43,456 nucleotides of DNA from an uncultured Prevotella sp. (GTDB lineage Bacteria; Bacteroidota; Bacteroidia; Bacteroidales; Bacteroidaceae). The notes below the pieces were generated by a model, which saw only the letters and a program-made list of their open reading frames with translations, was not told the DNA's origin and searched no databases. Shown in pieces: positions 8,437 through 16,455 of this stretch. A program made the translations under genes and the position numbers. Position 1 is the first letter of the stretch; each line of letters opens with the position of its first letter. Location of the stretch: assembly GCA_905236455.1 (NCBI GenBank), contig CAJOPT010000114.1, positions 1 through 43,456 of the forward strand, in the 5' to 3' direction.

Positions 8437-9696
8437 TTAATGCAGACCCGACAAAAGGAATTGGAAAAGACCTACAAACCTGATACCCTTCTCATCAGTA
8501 TATTCTGCAATATCATTCCCGACAATGACTATCTTGCGGAAACTATCATCAACCTTAAGAAGAGACCTCAGCTCATTATTACGTTTCTCCTCAGAATCAA
8601 GGGAGAAAGCAGACTGTATATAATATTTCTCCATGCCGTTAGTAGCGATGAAATCTATCTCATACTGGACATATTCCATTTTTCCATTACGCTTCTCACG
8701 TACTTCCACCAGTCCCACATCAACGGAGAAACCTCTCATGCGAAGCTCATTATATATCACATTTTCCATGATATGAGTCACCTCTTGCTGCCAGAAGTTG
8801 AGCTTTGCGTTTCTCAACCCCACATCGACTGCATAGAATTTCCTTAAGCTCTCAAAATATTTATTACCTTTGATATTATACCTTTTGGCTCCATCAAACA
8901 GGAAAGACTCTTCCAAATAGCTTATATAGTTAGAGACCGTCTCCGGATCTATTTTCACCTTTTGCACAGTTCTCATGACATTAGCCATCCGGTTCGGATT
9001 AGTCAAAGAGCCGACAGACGAGCAGAGAGCGTCAGCGATGGCAGCCAGTGATTCCCTATTCCTGACATGATGTCGTTCCACCACATCGTCAAGGTAAGTC
9101 TTAGTCCACAGACGCTGCAGATAATCAACCTTTTGCTCTGGAGTTTTCTGTCTAAACAGTCCCGGCATGCCACCATAAGTATAGTATTCCTTCCACAACT
9201 CACTTACGGATTCGGTGCGTCCTGTGCAAAACTCTTTAAACGAGAATGGGTAGACCCTAACCTCGTCGCCCCTTCCCCTAAAAATGGTTCTGATGTCTGA
9301 AGACAGGAAATGCGAGTTACTCCCTGTTATATACACATCAACATTGTCCTTTGCATTCAGTCCGTTGACAATTCTCTCAAAGCCCTCAACCTCCTGTATC
9401 TCATCGAGAATAATATAATATGTGGCATTATCAGAACCGATTCGACTATATAAATAGGACTTCAAAACTTGCCTGTCAGTCAAATCACCATATTCCTCCT
9501 CATCATCCATGTCAAAGGAAACAATGATGATATGATCCTCAGACACACCGTCTTCCAGCAAATAATCTCTGAAAATCCTGTTCAACAACCACGATTTTCC
9601 ACAGCGTCGAGGACCTGTGATAATCTTCACCTCTCCGTTATTACGTCTATCAATCAACTTACGAAGGTAAGTATCTCTTTGAATATATTGCAACAT
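8437..9696 (-). CDS. AAA_14/DUF4143 family ATPase
   Basis: 419 residues. Near the N-terminus it has a Walker A GPRRCGKS (about 28-35), and a Walker B YYIILDEIQEV (D98, E99), then ITGSNSHFLSSDI typical of the AAA_14 domain. The C-terminal half (about 190-400) matches the DUF4143 layout, a PD-(D/E)XK-like fold with a VQYEIDFIATNG stretch. Such proteins are widespread in Bacteroidales; their cellular role is unsettled, with toxin-antitoxin-like or nucleic-acid processing suggestions. I start at the ATG at 9696 (MLQYIQRDTYLRKL), which matches how the family begins. A longer TTG-started frame to 9717 would run into the upstream tandem repeats. It stands alone, with an opposite-strand neighbour upstream. 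Confidence 0.8.
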   Translation of the reverse strand: MLQYIQRDTYLRKLIDRRNNGEVKIITGPRRCGKSWLLNRIFRDYLLEDGVSEDHIIIVSFDMDDEEEYGDLTDRQVLKSYLYSRIGSDNATYYIILDEIQEVEGFERIVNGLNAKDNVDVYITGSNSHFLSSDIRTIFRGRGDEVRVYPFSFKEFCTGRTESVSELWKEYYTYGGMPGLFRQKTPEQKVDYLQRLWTKTYLDDVVERHHVRNRESLAAIADALCSSVGSLTNPNRMANVMRTVQKVKIDPETVSNYISYLEESFLFDGAKRYNIKGNKYFESLRKFYAVDVGLRNAKLNFWQQEVTHIMENVIYNELRMRGFSVDVGLVEVREKRNGKMEYVQYEIDFIATNGMEKYYIQSAFSLDSEEKRNNELRSLLKVDDSFRKIVIVGNDIAEYTDEKGIRFVGLFQFLLSGLH

Positions 9697-9699
9697 ATC

Positions 9700-9855
9700 A
9701 TTCGGAATTTTCTGCAAAATTACAATAAATTCCGATTACAGGCAAGGTTTTATTCGGAATTTTCTGTAAAATTACAACAAATTCCTATTACAGATGGGGT
9801 TCTATTCGGTATTTACTGTAAAATTACAATAAATTCCGATTACGGATAACACATA
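9700..9855. repeat. Three 52-bp tandem repeats upstream of the AAA_14 ATPase gene
   Basis: Units begin at 9700, 9752 and 9804, an exact 52-base period. Each contains a near-palindrome with arms ATTCGG(A/T)ATTT and AAATTCC(G/T)ATT around a TCTG-AAAATTACAA core, and each then diverges in its last 10 or so bases. The array ends 4 bases before the ATPase start codon, so it occupies the promoter/leader. Possible roles are a multi-site operator (self-regulation by the ATPase or its partner) or repeated RNA hairpins. There are no variable spacers, so it is not a CRISPR. Confidence 0.85.
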
Positions 9856-9923
9856 ATGAGTTTGGAGAATGATGACTGGGAAAGCAGCACGACAGTAGAG
9901 AAAAGTTAAACAGCCGCCGCTAT

Positions 9924-9937
9924 TGCAAACGTTTGCA
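9924..9937. promoter_or_regulatory. Palindromic operator (TGCAAACGTTTGCA) upstream of the alpha-amylase gene
   Basis: A perfect 14-bp palindrome. The core GCAAACGTTTGC is typical of LacI/GalR-family sites and is close to published MalR-type operators of maltose regulators in Firmicutes. It sits 56 nt upstream of the -7 box at 9993. The same 12-base core occurs at 28634-28645, 55 nt upstream of the -7 box of the pullulanase operon. The shared upstream placement suggests an activator-type position. No matching regulator gene lies in the window. Confidence 0.65.
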
Positions 9938-9992
9938 TTGACAACAAGAAAATGTTACAAGGCAATCAGCATGGAAATTGTCCGCAATATTG

Positions 9993-10000
9993 TAACTTTG
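9993..10000 (+). promoter_or_regulatory. -7 promoter box of the amylase-galactanase unit
   Basis: TAACTTTG matches TAnnTTTG exactly, with an ATTG 12 bases upstream as a poor -33 element, which would fit dependence on an activator. Predicted start near 10007, giving a leader of about 60 nt. The rest of the 9856-10069 gap holds only the operator at 9924. Confidence 0.55.
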
Positions 10001-10069
10001 CAAAAACAATCGGTAACGAGTGACAATCACTACCAGAGAGATATAAACCATTAAACAATAATAACGACG

Positions 10070-12121
10070 ATGAAAAGGATACTTTTTGCACTGATGGCGC
10101 TATGCGCATTCACAGGAACCTACGCCCAAGGCTGGCCCTCACAATACGATGGCGTGATGCTCCAAGGTTTTTACTGGGACTCTTACGGCGCTTCCCGTTG
10201 GACGACCCTTGAGAAACAAGCCAAGGAGCTTGGTCAGTACTTCAACTTAGTGTGGCTTCCCCAGAGTGCCAATTGTGACGGCACTTCCATGGGCTACAAT
10301 GACCTTTACTGGTTTCCTGGCGGCTCAAACTATACCAGCTCGTTTGGCAATGAGGCGGAACTGAAGTCACTGATCTCCACATTCAAAGCTAATGGCATTG
10401 GCACCATTGCCGACGTAGTCATCAACCACCGCCGGACGCTCAACCAGACATTGTCGTTCCCAAGAGAAGTATACAACGGCACGACCTACCAGCTGCTGTC
10501 GACAGACATCTGTGCCGATGACAAGAGCAACTGGACAGGCTCTGACGGTCAGAGCAGCAAGACCTACGCCAACCAGCAAGGCTATCAGGTCAGCCAGAAC
10601 AACGACACCGGAGAGGACTGGGGCGGCATGCCCGACCTTGACCACAAGAGTCAGAACGTACAGACAAACGTAAAAGCCTATCTCCGCATGCTGAAAGACT
10701 ATTTCGGCTATATCGGCTTCCGCTACGACATGGTGAAAGGCTTCAGCGCGAGCTTCATCGGTGACTATAACTCTGACGCCAACCCACAGTTCTCCGTAGG
10801 AGAGTGCTGGGACGGCACCACCACAATAAAGAACTGGATTAACGGTACGAAGGTAAACGGACAGCCGCAGTCGGCAGCCTTCGACTTCCAGTTCCGCTAC
10901 ACTGTGCGTAATGCCATAAACAACGCAGACTGGACGAAGTTAGGCATGCAGAACGATGGCAACTGGCCGCTCAACAGCAGTAACACAGAGAGCGGCAGCT
11001 ACCGCCGGTATGCCGTGACGTTCGTTGAGAACCACGACACCGAGAAACGTTCTAACGCCGAACAAGACCCGATCAGGAAAGACACACTTGCTGCCAACGC
11101 CTTCCTGCTTGCCATGCCTGGAACACCATGTGTGTTCTTCAAGCACTGGATAGACTGCAAGGAGTCCATCAAGCCAATGATAGACGCCCGCCGCATGGCT
11201 GGCATCCACAATGAGAGTGCCGTGCTTAACTTTGCCAGCAACAAAGACTATTATGCCGTACGCACCACAGGAACCAACGGCAAGCTCCTTTGCGTCGTAG
11301 GAACCAAAGCCAACAGCTACACTCCCAACGGCAGCTGGAGCAAGATACTGTCAGGATATAAATACACCTATTACCTGTCGTCCGACATGGAAACCGTGTT
11401 TATCGACAAAGGCAACGGCGAATACTCGCAAGAGTTTGACGTAACCCTCTCAGCGGTCTCGGCAGATGCCAATGCGAAACTGGTGTATACCACCAACGGC
11501 TCCACGCCTACCGCACAGAGCACCCAGGTCGCCAGCGGCTCAAAGGTACACATCAGCGGCAACACCACGCTCAAGGTCGGCCTGCTCAGCGGTGGCAGTG
11601 TCAAGAGCATCCAGACAAGAGAGTACACCTTCAGTAACTTCACGCCATATAACGTCACCGTATACCTCAAGGATCCACAGTGGTCACAGGTTTATTTCTA
11701 CGCTTGGGACGACATGAAAGAGCTTAACGGCAGCTGGCCTGGCAAGACCATCAGTGACAAGAAGACCATCAAAGGAGCTACATGGTACTACGAGACCTTC
11801 ACTATAAGCAAAGAGGACTATACCTTCAACATCATCTTCAACCAAGGTCTCAGTAAGAAACAGACAATAGACATCGGTCCTATCAACACCGACAAATACT
11901 ATGAGATCAATACCACGGAGCAAGGTGGTAAGCTGACCGTCAACGATGTCACAAACGACATGACGGGAGTGGAGAGAATCTATTCAGACGGCACAGCCGA
12001 CGGCAACATCTATGACCTGCAAGGCAGAAAGGTGTCAGACGGCAAGTCATCAACCTACAGTGGCACCCAGTTGCCTAAAGGTATATATATCCGTAACGGA
12101 AAGAAATTCGTGGTTAAGTAA
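10070..12121 (+). CDS. Secreted GH13 alpha-amylase with C-terminal starch-binding-like module
   Basis: 683 residues. Signal peptide to about residue 19 (TYAQ). The GH13 barrel (about 25-430) has DVVINH (115-120), GFRYD with nucleophile D220, FSVGE with acid/base E245 and FVENHD with D323, the complete catalytic triad. The next stretch (about 440-525) contains a chitobiase/FN3-like segment, 'LVYTTNGSTPTAQST'. Residues about 527-630 (VTVYLKDPQW...VYFYAWDD...NGSWPG) look like a CBM26-type starch-binding module. The C-terminus carries IYDLQGRKV...LPKGIYIRNGKKFVVK. It would cut alpha-1,4 bonds of starch outside the cytoplasm. The GH53 gene follows after 22 bases in the same direction. The operator at 9924 links it to the pullulanase operon. 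Confidence 0.88.
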   Translation: MKRILFALMALCAFTGTYAQGWPSQYDGVMLQGFYWDSYGASRWTTLEKQAKELGQYFNLVWLPQSANCDGTSMGYNDLYWFPGGSNYTSSFGNEAELKSLISTFKANGIGTIADVVINHRRTLNQTLSFPREVYNGTTYQLLSTDICADDKSNWTGSDGQSSKTYANQQGYQVSQNNDTGEDWGGMPDLDHKSQNVQTNVKAYLRMLKDYFGYIGFRYDMVKGFSASFIGDYNSDANPQFSVGECWDGTTTIKNWINGTKVNGQPQSAAFDFQFRYTVRNAINNADWTKLGMQNDGNWPLNSSNTESGSYRRYAVTFVENHDTEKRSNAEQDPIRKDTLAANAFLLAMPGTPCVFFKHWIDCKESIKPMIDARRMAGIHNESAVLNFASNKDYYAVRTTGTNGKLLCVVGTKANSYTPNGSWSKILSGYKYTYYLSSDMETVFIDKGNGEYSQEFDVTLSAVSADANAKLVYTTNGSTPTAQSTQVASGSKVHISGNTTLKVGLLSGGSVKSIQTREYTFSNFTPYNVTVYLKDPQWSQVYFYAWDDMKELNGSWPGKTISDKKTIKGATWYYETFTISKEDYTFNIIFNQGLSKKQTIDIGPINTDKYYEINTTEQGGKLTVNDVTNDMTGVERIYSDGTADGNIYDLQGRKVSDGKSSTYSGTQLPKGIYIRNGKKFVVK

Positions 12122-12143
12122 ACAAACAAAAGACTACATAACG

Positions 12144-13424
12144 ATGAAGAAGATTAACTTTTTATCAGCGATTCTGCTATGTCTCGCCATCGCCACGACA
12201 GCCAATGCGCAGAAATACGCAGGCGGAGACATCTCACTACTTCCAAAATATGAGGCAAACGGCGCCAAGTATTACACCAATGACGGTCAGCTAATCACTG
12301 GTGGCATGCTGCAATACTTCAAGCAACAAGGGCTGAACGCCATGCGTGTACGCCTGTTTGTAGACCCGTCACAAGCCTCCGCCACACATCAGGGAGAAGG
12401 TGTTTGTCAGGACCTGGCTTTCGTGAAAGACTTAGGCAAGCAGATAAAAGACGCCGGAATGAAGTTCATGCTTGACTTCCACTATAGCGACACCTGGACC
12501 GACCCCGGCAAGCACAGCACACCGGCATCATGGACCTCATCAGACCCCGACGTCCTTGCCGAGACACTATACAACTACACCAAAGACTGCCTGAACGAGC
12601 TCAAAGCATACGGTGCGGAACCCGACTTCGTGCAGCCAGGTAATGAGATTACCTACGGCATGCTATGGCCGACAGGTCACTGCTATCCTGACGGAGGCAG
12701 CCACAGCGGCGGCACCTTTGCCAACTTTGCCAAATACCTTCAGGCAGGCATCAAGGCTATCCGTGAGACCTGTCCTCAGGCAAAGGTTGTGATACAGACC
12801 GAGATGAGCAAGGCTGTGAATGTCACTAACTTCTATAAGACATTGAAATCATACACCAACGATTACGATGTCATCGGCATATCATACTATCCCTATTATC
12901 ACGGTTTACTGTCAACGATGGAGAATGTGATAAAGACATTGCACAATGACTATCCGGACAAGAAGATAGAGATTGTGGAGACCGGGTATTATCACAAATG
13001 GTACCCCGACAATGCCACCTATCCAGTAAGCACCTTCCCTACATGGCCGGCAACAGAAGCAGGACAGCTGCAGTTTACCAACGATCTTATCCAGATGCTT
13101 AATAAATACGACTGTGTGGACGGTCTCTACTGGTGGTTTCCCGAAGCAAACGAATATGGTCTGAACTGGAGTACCCAGCGTGTGACAGACAATTGGTATA
13201 ACGCGTCGCTCTTCGACAATGAGACAGGCAAAGCCATGTCGGCACTCTATGTACTGAAAGACTTCCTTGGCAACTCCAGCGGCATCGAGAATGTCAGCTC
13301 CGACAGTCACCGCGAAGGAACTGTGTATGACATCCAAGGCCGCAAGGTCGCTGAAGACCACATTCCGGCAACGTTGCCAAAAGGCATATACATTCAGAAC
13401 GGAAAGAAGTTTATAGTTAAATAG
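12144..13424 (+). CDS. Secreted GH53 arabinogalactan endo-beta-1,4-galactanase
   Basis: 426 residues from the ATG at 12144. An upstream reading in the same frame overlaps the amylase gene and is not used. Signal peptide MKKINFLSAILLCLAIATTANA. The single GH53 barrel (about 24-385) has the family pattern MRVRLFVDP near 67-75, FVQPGNEITYGMLWP with acid/base E168, and KIEIVETGYY with nucleophile E279. GH53 enzymes cleave beta-1,4-galactan side chains of pectin. The end carries the tail VYDIQGRKV...LPKGIYIQNGKKFIVK, almost identical to that of the amylase. It sits 22 bases after the amylase stop with no promoter seen between, so it is probably co-transcribed with an enzyme for a different polysaccharide. 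No galactan SusCD pair is present here. Confidence 0.88.
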   Translation: MKKINFLSAILLCLAIATTANAQKYAGGDISLLPKYEANGAKYYTNDGQLITGGMLQYFKQQGLNAMRVRLFVDPSQASATHQGEGVCQDLAFVKDLGKQIKDAGMKFMLDFHYSDTWTDPGKHSTPASWTSSDPDVLAETLYNYTKDCLNELKAYGAEPDFVQPGNEITYGMLWPTGHCYPDGGSHSGGTFANFAKYLQAGIKAIRETCPQAKVVIQTEMSKAVNVTNFYKTLKSYTNDYDVIGISYYPYYHGLLSTMENVIKTLHNDYPDKKIEIVETGYYHKWYPDNATYPVSTFPTWPATEAGQLQFTNDLIQMLNKYDCVDGLYWWFPEANEYGLNWSTQRVTDNWYNASLFDNETGKAMSALYVLKDFLGNSSGIENVSSDSHREGTVYDIQGRKVAEDHIPATLPKGIYIQNGKKFIVK

Positions 13425-13430
13425 GGGGCG

Positions 13431-13535
13431 GAATAACGTTATAACGTAATAACGTCATGTCGAGATAACGAAATGTCGGAATAACGAGATAACGGAATAA
13501 CGGAATAACGGAATAACATTATGCCGAAATAACGA
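13431..13535. repeat. Low-complexity array of GGAATAACG-like 9-mers
   Basis: About 105 bases between the galactanase stop and the terminator consist of degenerate copies of (G)GAATAACG or GATAACG. They include three perfect tandem units of GGAATAACG at about 13492-13520. No open frame is supported. It may have arisen by slippage; its function is unknown. Confidence 0.75.
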
Positions 13536-13537
13536 CT

Positions 13538-13577
13538 ACAACGTGATAACGAATTCGTTATCACGTTGTGTTTTTTT
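13538..13577 (+). terminator. Rho-independent terminator after the galactanase gene
   Basis: A perfect 32-bp palindrome (13538-13569, arms ACAACGTGATAACGAA and its complement around GAATTC) is followed by a G and seven T. It lies between two convergent genes; the T-run itself overlaps the stop codon of the minus-strand ABC exporter. The clean T-run is only on the plus strand. Confidence 0.85.
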
Positions 13578-15249
13578 ACTCCTTCTTCTCTATGCGCAAG
13601 ACCTGGTCGCAGTAGTCAACTACCGCGGGACGATGGGTAATAAAAATAATCGTCTTGTCGCTTCCGGAAAGGATGTTCTGCAACAGCTGACGCTCCGTCT
13701 CCGGGTCTAAGGCAGATGTTGCCTCATCGAACAACATAATACTACGATTGCGAAGAAGAGCCCTGGCAATGGCTATACGCTGCGCCTGTCCCTCACTTAG
13801 TCCGCCACCCTGTTCCGCACAGACAGTGTCCAATCCCTCCGGCAGGTCAAACACAAAGTCGGCACAGCTCTTCTGCAAGACCATCTCCATCTCAGCATCG
13901 GTGGCATCCAGCTTTCCTAACCTCAGATTCTCACGGATAGTACCGCTCATGAGAGTATTCCCCTGTGGCACATATACAAAATTAGTACGCATGAGCGGGC
14001 TAAGTTCAAGGCGTTTGTGGCTATTGTAGATCTTTATACTACCCTGTTGCGGTCGCAACAATGCAAGAAGGAGGCGCACAAGAGTTGTCTTTCCCGCTCC
14101 CGTCTCACCAAGAATGGCGGTACAAGTCCTTGGAGGGAAGTCGAACGACAACCCGTCGAGAACCCTACCCTCGCTCTCCTCGTAGCTATATGACACATTA
14201 TTTAAATATACACCGCATGGTCCCTCTAACTCGATGGGCTCTCCTTGCTCCTCCAGCGGATCCTCCTCCAGCTCCATCAGACGCTCAGCCGCAGTAAACA
14301 CGCTCACAAAAGCGGGAACAAGTTTCGTAAGCGCACGAGCCGGACCTTGTATGCGGTTTACCAACTGCAAGAAGGCAGTCATTCCTCCAAAGGAAAGAGT
14401 ATGTGCCGACATACGTATCGCCGCCCACAGGAAAGCCACAAGATATCCCAGTGCGAAGCCAAAGTTAAGAATTAGGTTACTGAAGACGCTGAACATCGTA
14501 CGTTTCACGACATGATGTCGCAACTCGCTCTGTGTGCTCTCAAGTCTGTCTACCATGACATCATCGCTTTCAAGAGTCTTTATCAGCATCCTGTGTTGGA
14601 TGGTCTCCTGCAAAACGCTCTGCACCTTAGAGTCACTATCCCGCACCTTACGTGTAAGGCGTCGCATCTGCCGCACATATATCTTACTTACAAGTACGAA
14701 AAGCGGTATCATAAAGGTGACTACCAGAGACAGTCTCCAATCCATCGAGGCAAGATAGAAGAACGCTCCGATGAACATACACAGTGTAGACAATGAGCTT
14801 GGTATAGTCTCGGTAAGGAATCCCACGACATTCGACACATCCATCTCCAGACGATTGAGCACATCACCGGAGTGATGACTCTCCTTTCCGTGCCACTCTG
14901 AGCGAAGGATACGGTCGAGCATGCGTTGCTGCATTCTGTTCTGCGCCTTTATACCCAATAAGTTCCTGACCCATATACCAGCGATATGCAGCGCGAAGTC
15001 GCAAAGGATAAGAGCGCCCATGAGAGCCACTGCCACATAAATATTTCCAGGAAGGGTGCCGGCAGCCACGTCAATGGCATGTTTCACAGCCCACACCTGA
15101 GCCAGACTCACACCTACGGCAAATATACCGATAGAGGCATTCAGGGCAGCCTGCAACCTATTGCCGCGCCATGCCCTCCAGAGCCATTTAAGAATATCCC
15201 TGGTATCATACTTTGAGTCATGCCTTTTCAGTATATCCCCTATCTTCAT
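13576..15249 (-). CDS. ABC-type exporter, fused membrane and ATPase domains
   Basis: 557 residues, typical of a half-transporter that works as a dimer. The N-terminal part (about 25-310) has about six membrane segments of the ABC_membrane exporter type, including the EWHGKESHHSGDVLNRLEMD coupling region. The nucleotide-binding domain (about 345-555) has Walker A GETGAGKTT (near 381), signature LSEGQAQRIAIARAL (a variant of LSGGQ, near 484), Walker B IMLFDEATSALD (near 502-513) and an H-loop FITHRPA. The substrate cannot be read from the sequence; lipid, peptide or drug export are all possible. It starts 9 bases after the NAD kinase stop, so the two form an operon. Confidence 0.85.
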   Translation of the reverse strand: MKIGDILKRHDSKYDTRDILKWLWRAWRGNRLQAALNASIGIFAVGVSLAQVWAVKHAIDVAAGTLPGNIYVAVALMGALILCDFALHIAGIWVRNLLGIKAQNRMQQRMLDRILRSEWHGKESHHSGDVLNRLEMDVSNVVGFLTETIPSSLSTLCMFIGAFFYLASMDWRLSLVVTFMIPLFVLVSKIYVRQMRRLTRKVRDSDSKVQSVLQETIQHRMLIKTLESDDVMVDRLESTQSELRHHVVKRTMFSVFSNLILNFGFALGYLVAFLWAAIRMSAHTLSFGGMTAFLQLVNRIQGPARALTKLVPAFVSVFTAAERLMELEEDPLEEQGEPIELEGPCGVYLNNVSYSYEESEGRVLDGLSFDFPPRTCTAILGETGAGKTTLVRLLLALLRPQQGSIKIYNSHKRLELSPLMRTNFVYVPQGNTLMSGTIRENLRLGKLDATDAEMEMVLQKSCADFVFDLPEGLDTVCAEQGGGLSEGQAQRIAIARALLRNRSIMLFDEATSALDPETERQLLQNILSGSDKTIIFITHRPAVVDYCDQVLRIEKKE

Positions 15250-15258
15250 CCTATAACA

Positions 15259-16134
15259 TCATTGTCTGGAATCCATTCCCCACATCATCTTCTCACGCAA
15301 GGTAGAGAAATAGCGATGCGAATGGCGTTTCACTATCTTTATAACAAACGGAGCTTTCCGAATGGTGATGACCGAGCCCTCATGCAGCTTCTCCGAACGT
15401 CCGTCGACAGCTACGAGGAAGTTATGCGAACGGCTCTCAACCTTCAGGCGCACCTCGCTGTCGTCATTGATGGCAATAGGACGGACGTAAAGCGAATGCG
15501 GCGCAACGGGGGTCAGACAAAGGATGCCGGCTTCGGGAACGACTATCGGACCGCCGTTAGATAGGTTATATGCCGTGGAGCCCGTAGGTGTAGATACTAT
15601 CAGTCCGTCGGCCTGATATGTAACCAGATACTCTCCGTTTATCTCGGTATGTATAGATATCATTGACGCATTGTCGCGTTTGAGTATCGCAATATCATTA
15701 AGAGCGTATGGATTACCGGAGACAGGCTCACCGTCGACAGAGAGCTGTATCACTGTATGGCGCTCCAGGCGGTACTCACCGGAATACAACATATCCAATT
15801 CTTTCTCGATGTCACCAGGAGACACATCCGCAAGAAAGCCCAACCGTCCCATATTGATACCTATTATCGGTATCTCTTTCTGTCCTACCCGGCTGGCAGC
15901 TTTCAGGAATGTGCCGTCACCACCCATGGAAATAACATAATCCACATCAAAGTCGTCGGCATCGAACACCCCTGCGACGTCAATACTCAAATGCTGGTCG
16001 TTAGTAATAAAGTCATAGAACGGACGGTCTATAAACACCTGTGCCTTCCTGTCTGAAAGATAAGACAGGACTTTCTGTATAGAAGCCGACTTCTTTGCCT
16101 GATACTCATTACCAAAGAGGGCAAAACGCAACAT
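15259..16134 (-). CDS. nadK: NAD kinase
   Basis: 291 residues from the chosen ATG at 16134 (MLRFALFGNEYQAKKS), which is how Bacteroidales NAD kinases begin; ATGs at 16152 and 16164 would add 6 or 10 residues. The enzyme phosphorylates NAD to NADP in the cytoplasm. Diagnostic motifs are ISMGGDGTFLKAA (GGDGT at 71-75), IGINMGRLGFL (91-101), NPYALND (N146-D147) and DGLIVSTPTGSTAYNLSNGGPI, the conserved nucleotide-binding loop. The length fits the family. The promoter lies at 16186-16193 and the ABC exporter gene follows closely. Confidence 0.93.
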   Translation of the reverse strand: MLRFALFGNEYQAKKSASIQKVLSYLSDRKAQVFIDRPFYDFITNDQHLSIDVAGVFDADDFDVDYVISMGGDGTFLKAASRVGQKEIPIIGINMGRLGFLADVSPGDIEKELDMLYSGEYRLERHTVIQLSVDGEPVSGNPYALNDIAILKRDNASMISIHTEINGEYLVTYQADGLIVSTPTGSTAYNLSNGGPIVVPEAGILCLTPVAPHSLYVRPIAINDDSEVRLKVESRSHNFLVAVDGRSEKLHEGSVITIRKAPFVIKIVKRHSHRYFSTLREKMMWGMDSRQ

Positions 16135-16185
16135 TTTAATCTCACCATCCATCGTCATGTACAATAAATAACGGTTTTAATGGCG

Positions 16186-16193
16186 CAAAGGTA
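16186..16193 (-). promoter_or_regulatory. -7 promoter box of nadK
   Basis: TACCTTTG on the minus strand fits TAnnTTTG. The predicted start is near 16178, leaving a leader of about 15 to 45 nt depending on which nadK ATG is used. Confidence 0.5.
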
Positions 16194-16256
16194 TAATTTT
16201 TTTCGCATATTAGAGCATTCTAATTGCTTTTTGTTGCTTTAATTATGGAATAACGT

Positions 16257-16415
16257 TAACTTTGCAGTGCAATTTTTTGGTGATAGTGATATCACATCAT
16301 TTTTATGTAAAAGAGTTTTTGTAGATTGTAGTAGATTTGTTGAACAGATATGTAGTAACATATCCCGTTTGAGAAACGGAGGGTAACTGTGAAGTTCCCC
16401 TCCGTTATTTTTTTT
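16257..16415 (+). ncRNA. Predicted small RNA (about 145 nt) with own promoter and terminator
   Basis: A plus-strand -7 box TAACTTTG (16257-16264) would start a transcript near 16271, which ends at the terminator at 16375-16415. There is no open frame of note in between. Visible structure: GTGATATCAC (self-complementary), GATATG/CATATC with a 6-nt loop near 16347-16364, and CCGTTT/AAACGG with loop GAG just before the terminator. This last hairpin shares its AACGG with the terminator stem, so the two are mutually exclusive, as in attenuators. The next gene has its own promoter downstream of the terminator, which favours a free-standing RNA. I do not recognise an RNA family. Confidence 0.45.
16375..16415 (+). 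terminator. Strong Rho-independent terminator
   Basis: The stem AACGGAGGG/CCCTCCGTT continues inward as AACT/AGTT around a GTGA loop, with one T-C mismatch. It is followed by A and eight T. It lies 41 bases before the response-regulator start and separates that gene from the upstream transcript. Confidence 0.88.
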
Positions 16416-16433
16416 GTTTTCCCTAAAAAGTAT

Positions 16434-16441
16434 TATATTTG
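16434..16441 (+). promoter_or_regulatory. Promoter of the two-component operon
   Basis: TATATTTG (-7) has a TTTG -33 element at 16413-16416, spacing 17. The predicted start, near 16448, leaves a leader of only about 8 nt before the ATG at 16456. The -33 box overlaps the T-run of the preceding terminator. Confidence 0.6.
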
Positions 16442-16455
16442 CAAACAAAATAAGA

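Noticed and set aside
9700..9855. CRISPR array
   Set aside because: Only three units in direct tandem, with no unique spacers and no cas genes.
12012..12143. Galactanase frame extended into the amylase gene
   Set aside because: The extension is a shadow of the amylase tail; a perfect signal peptide begins at 12144.
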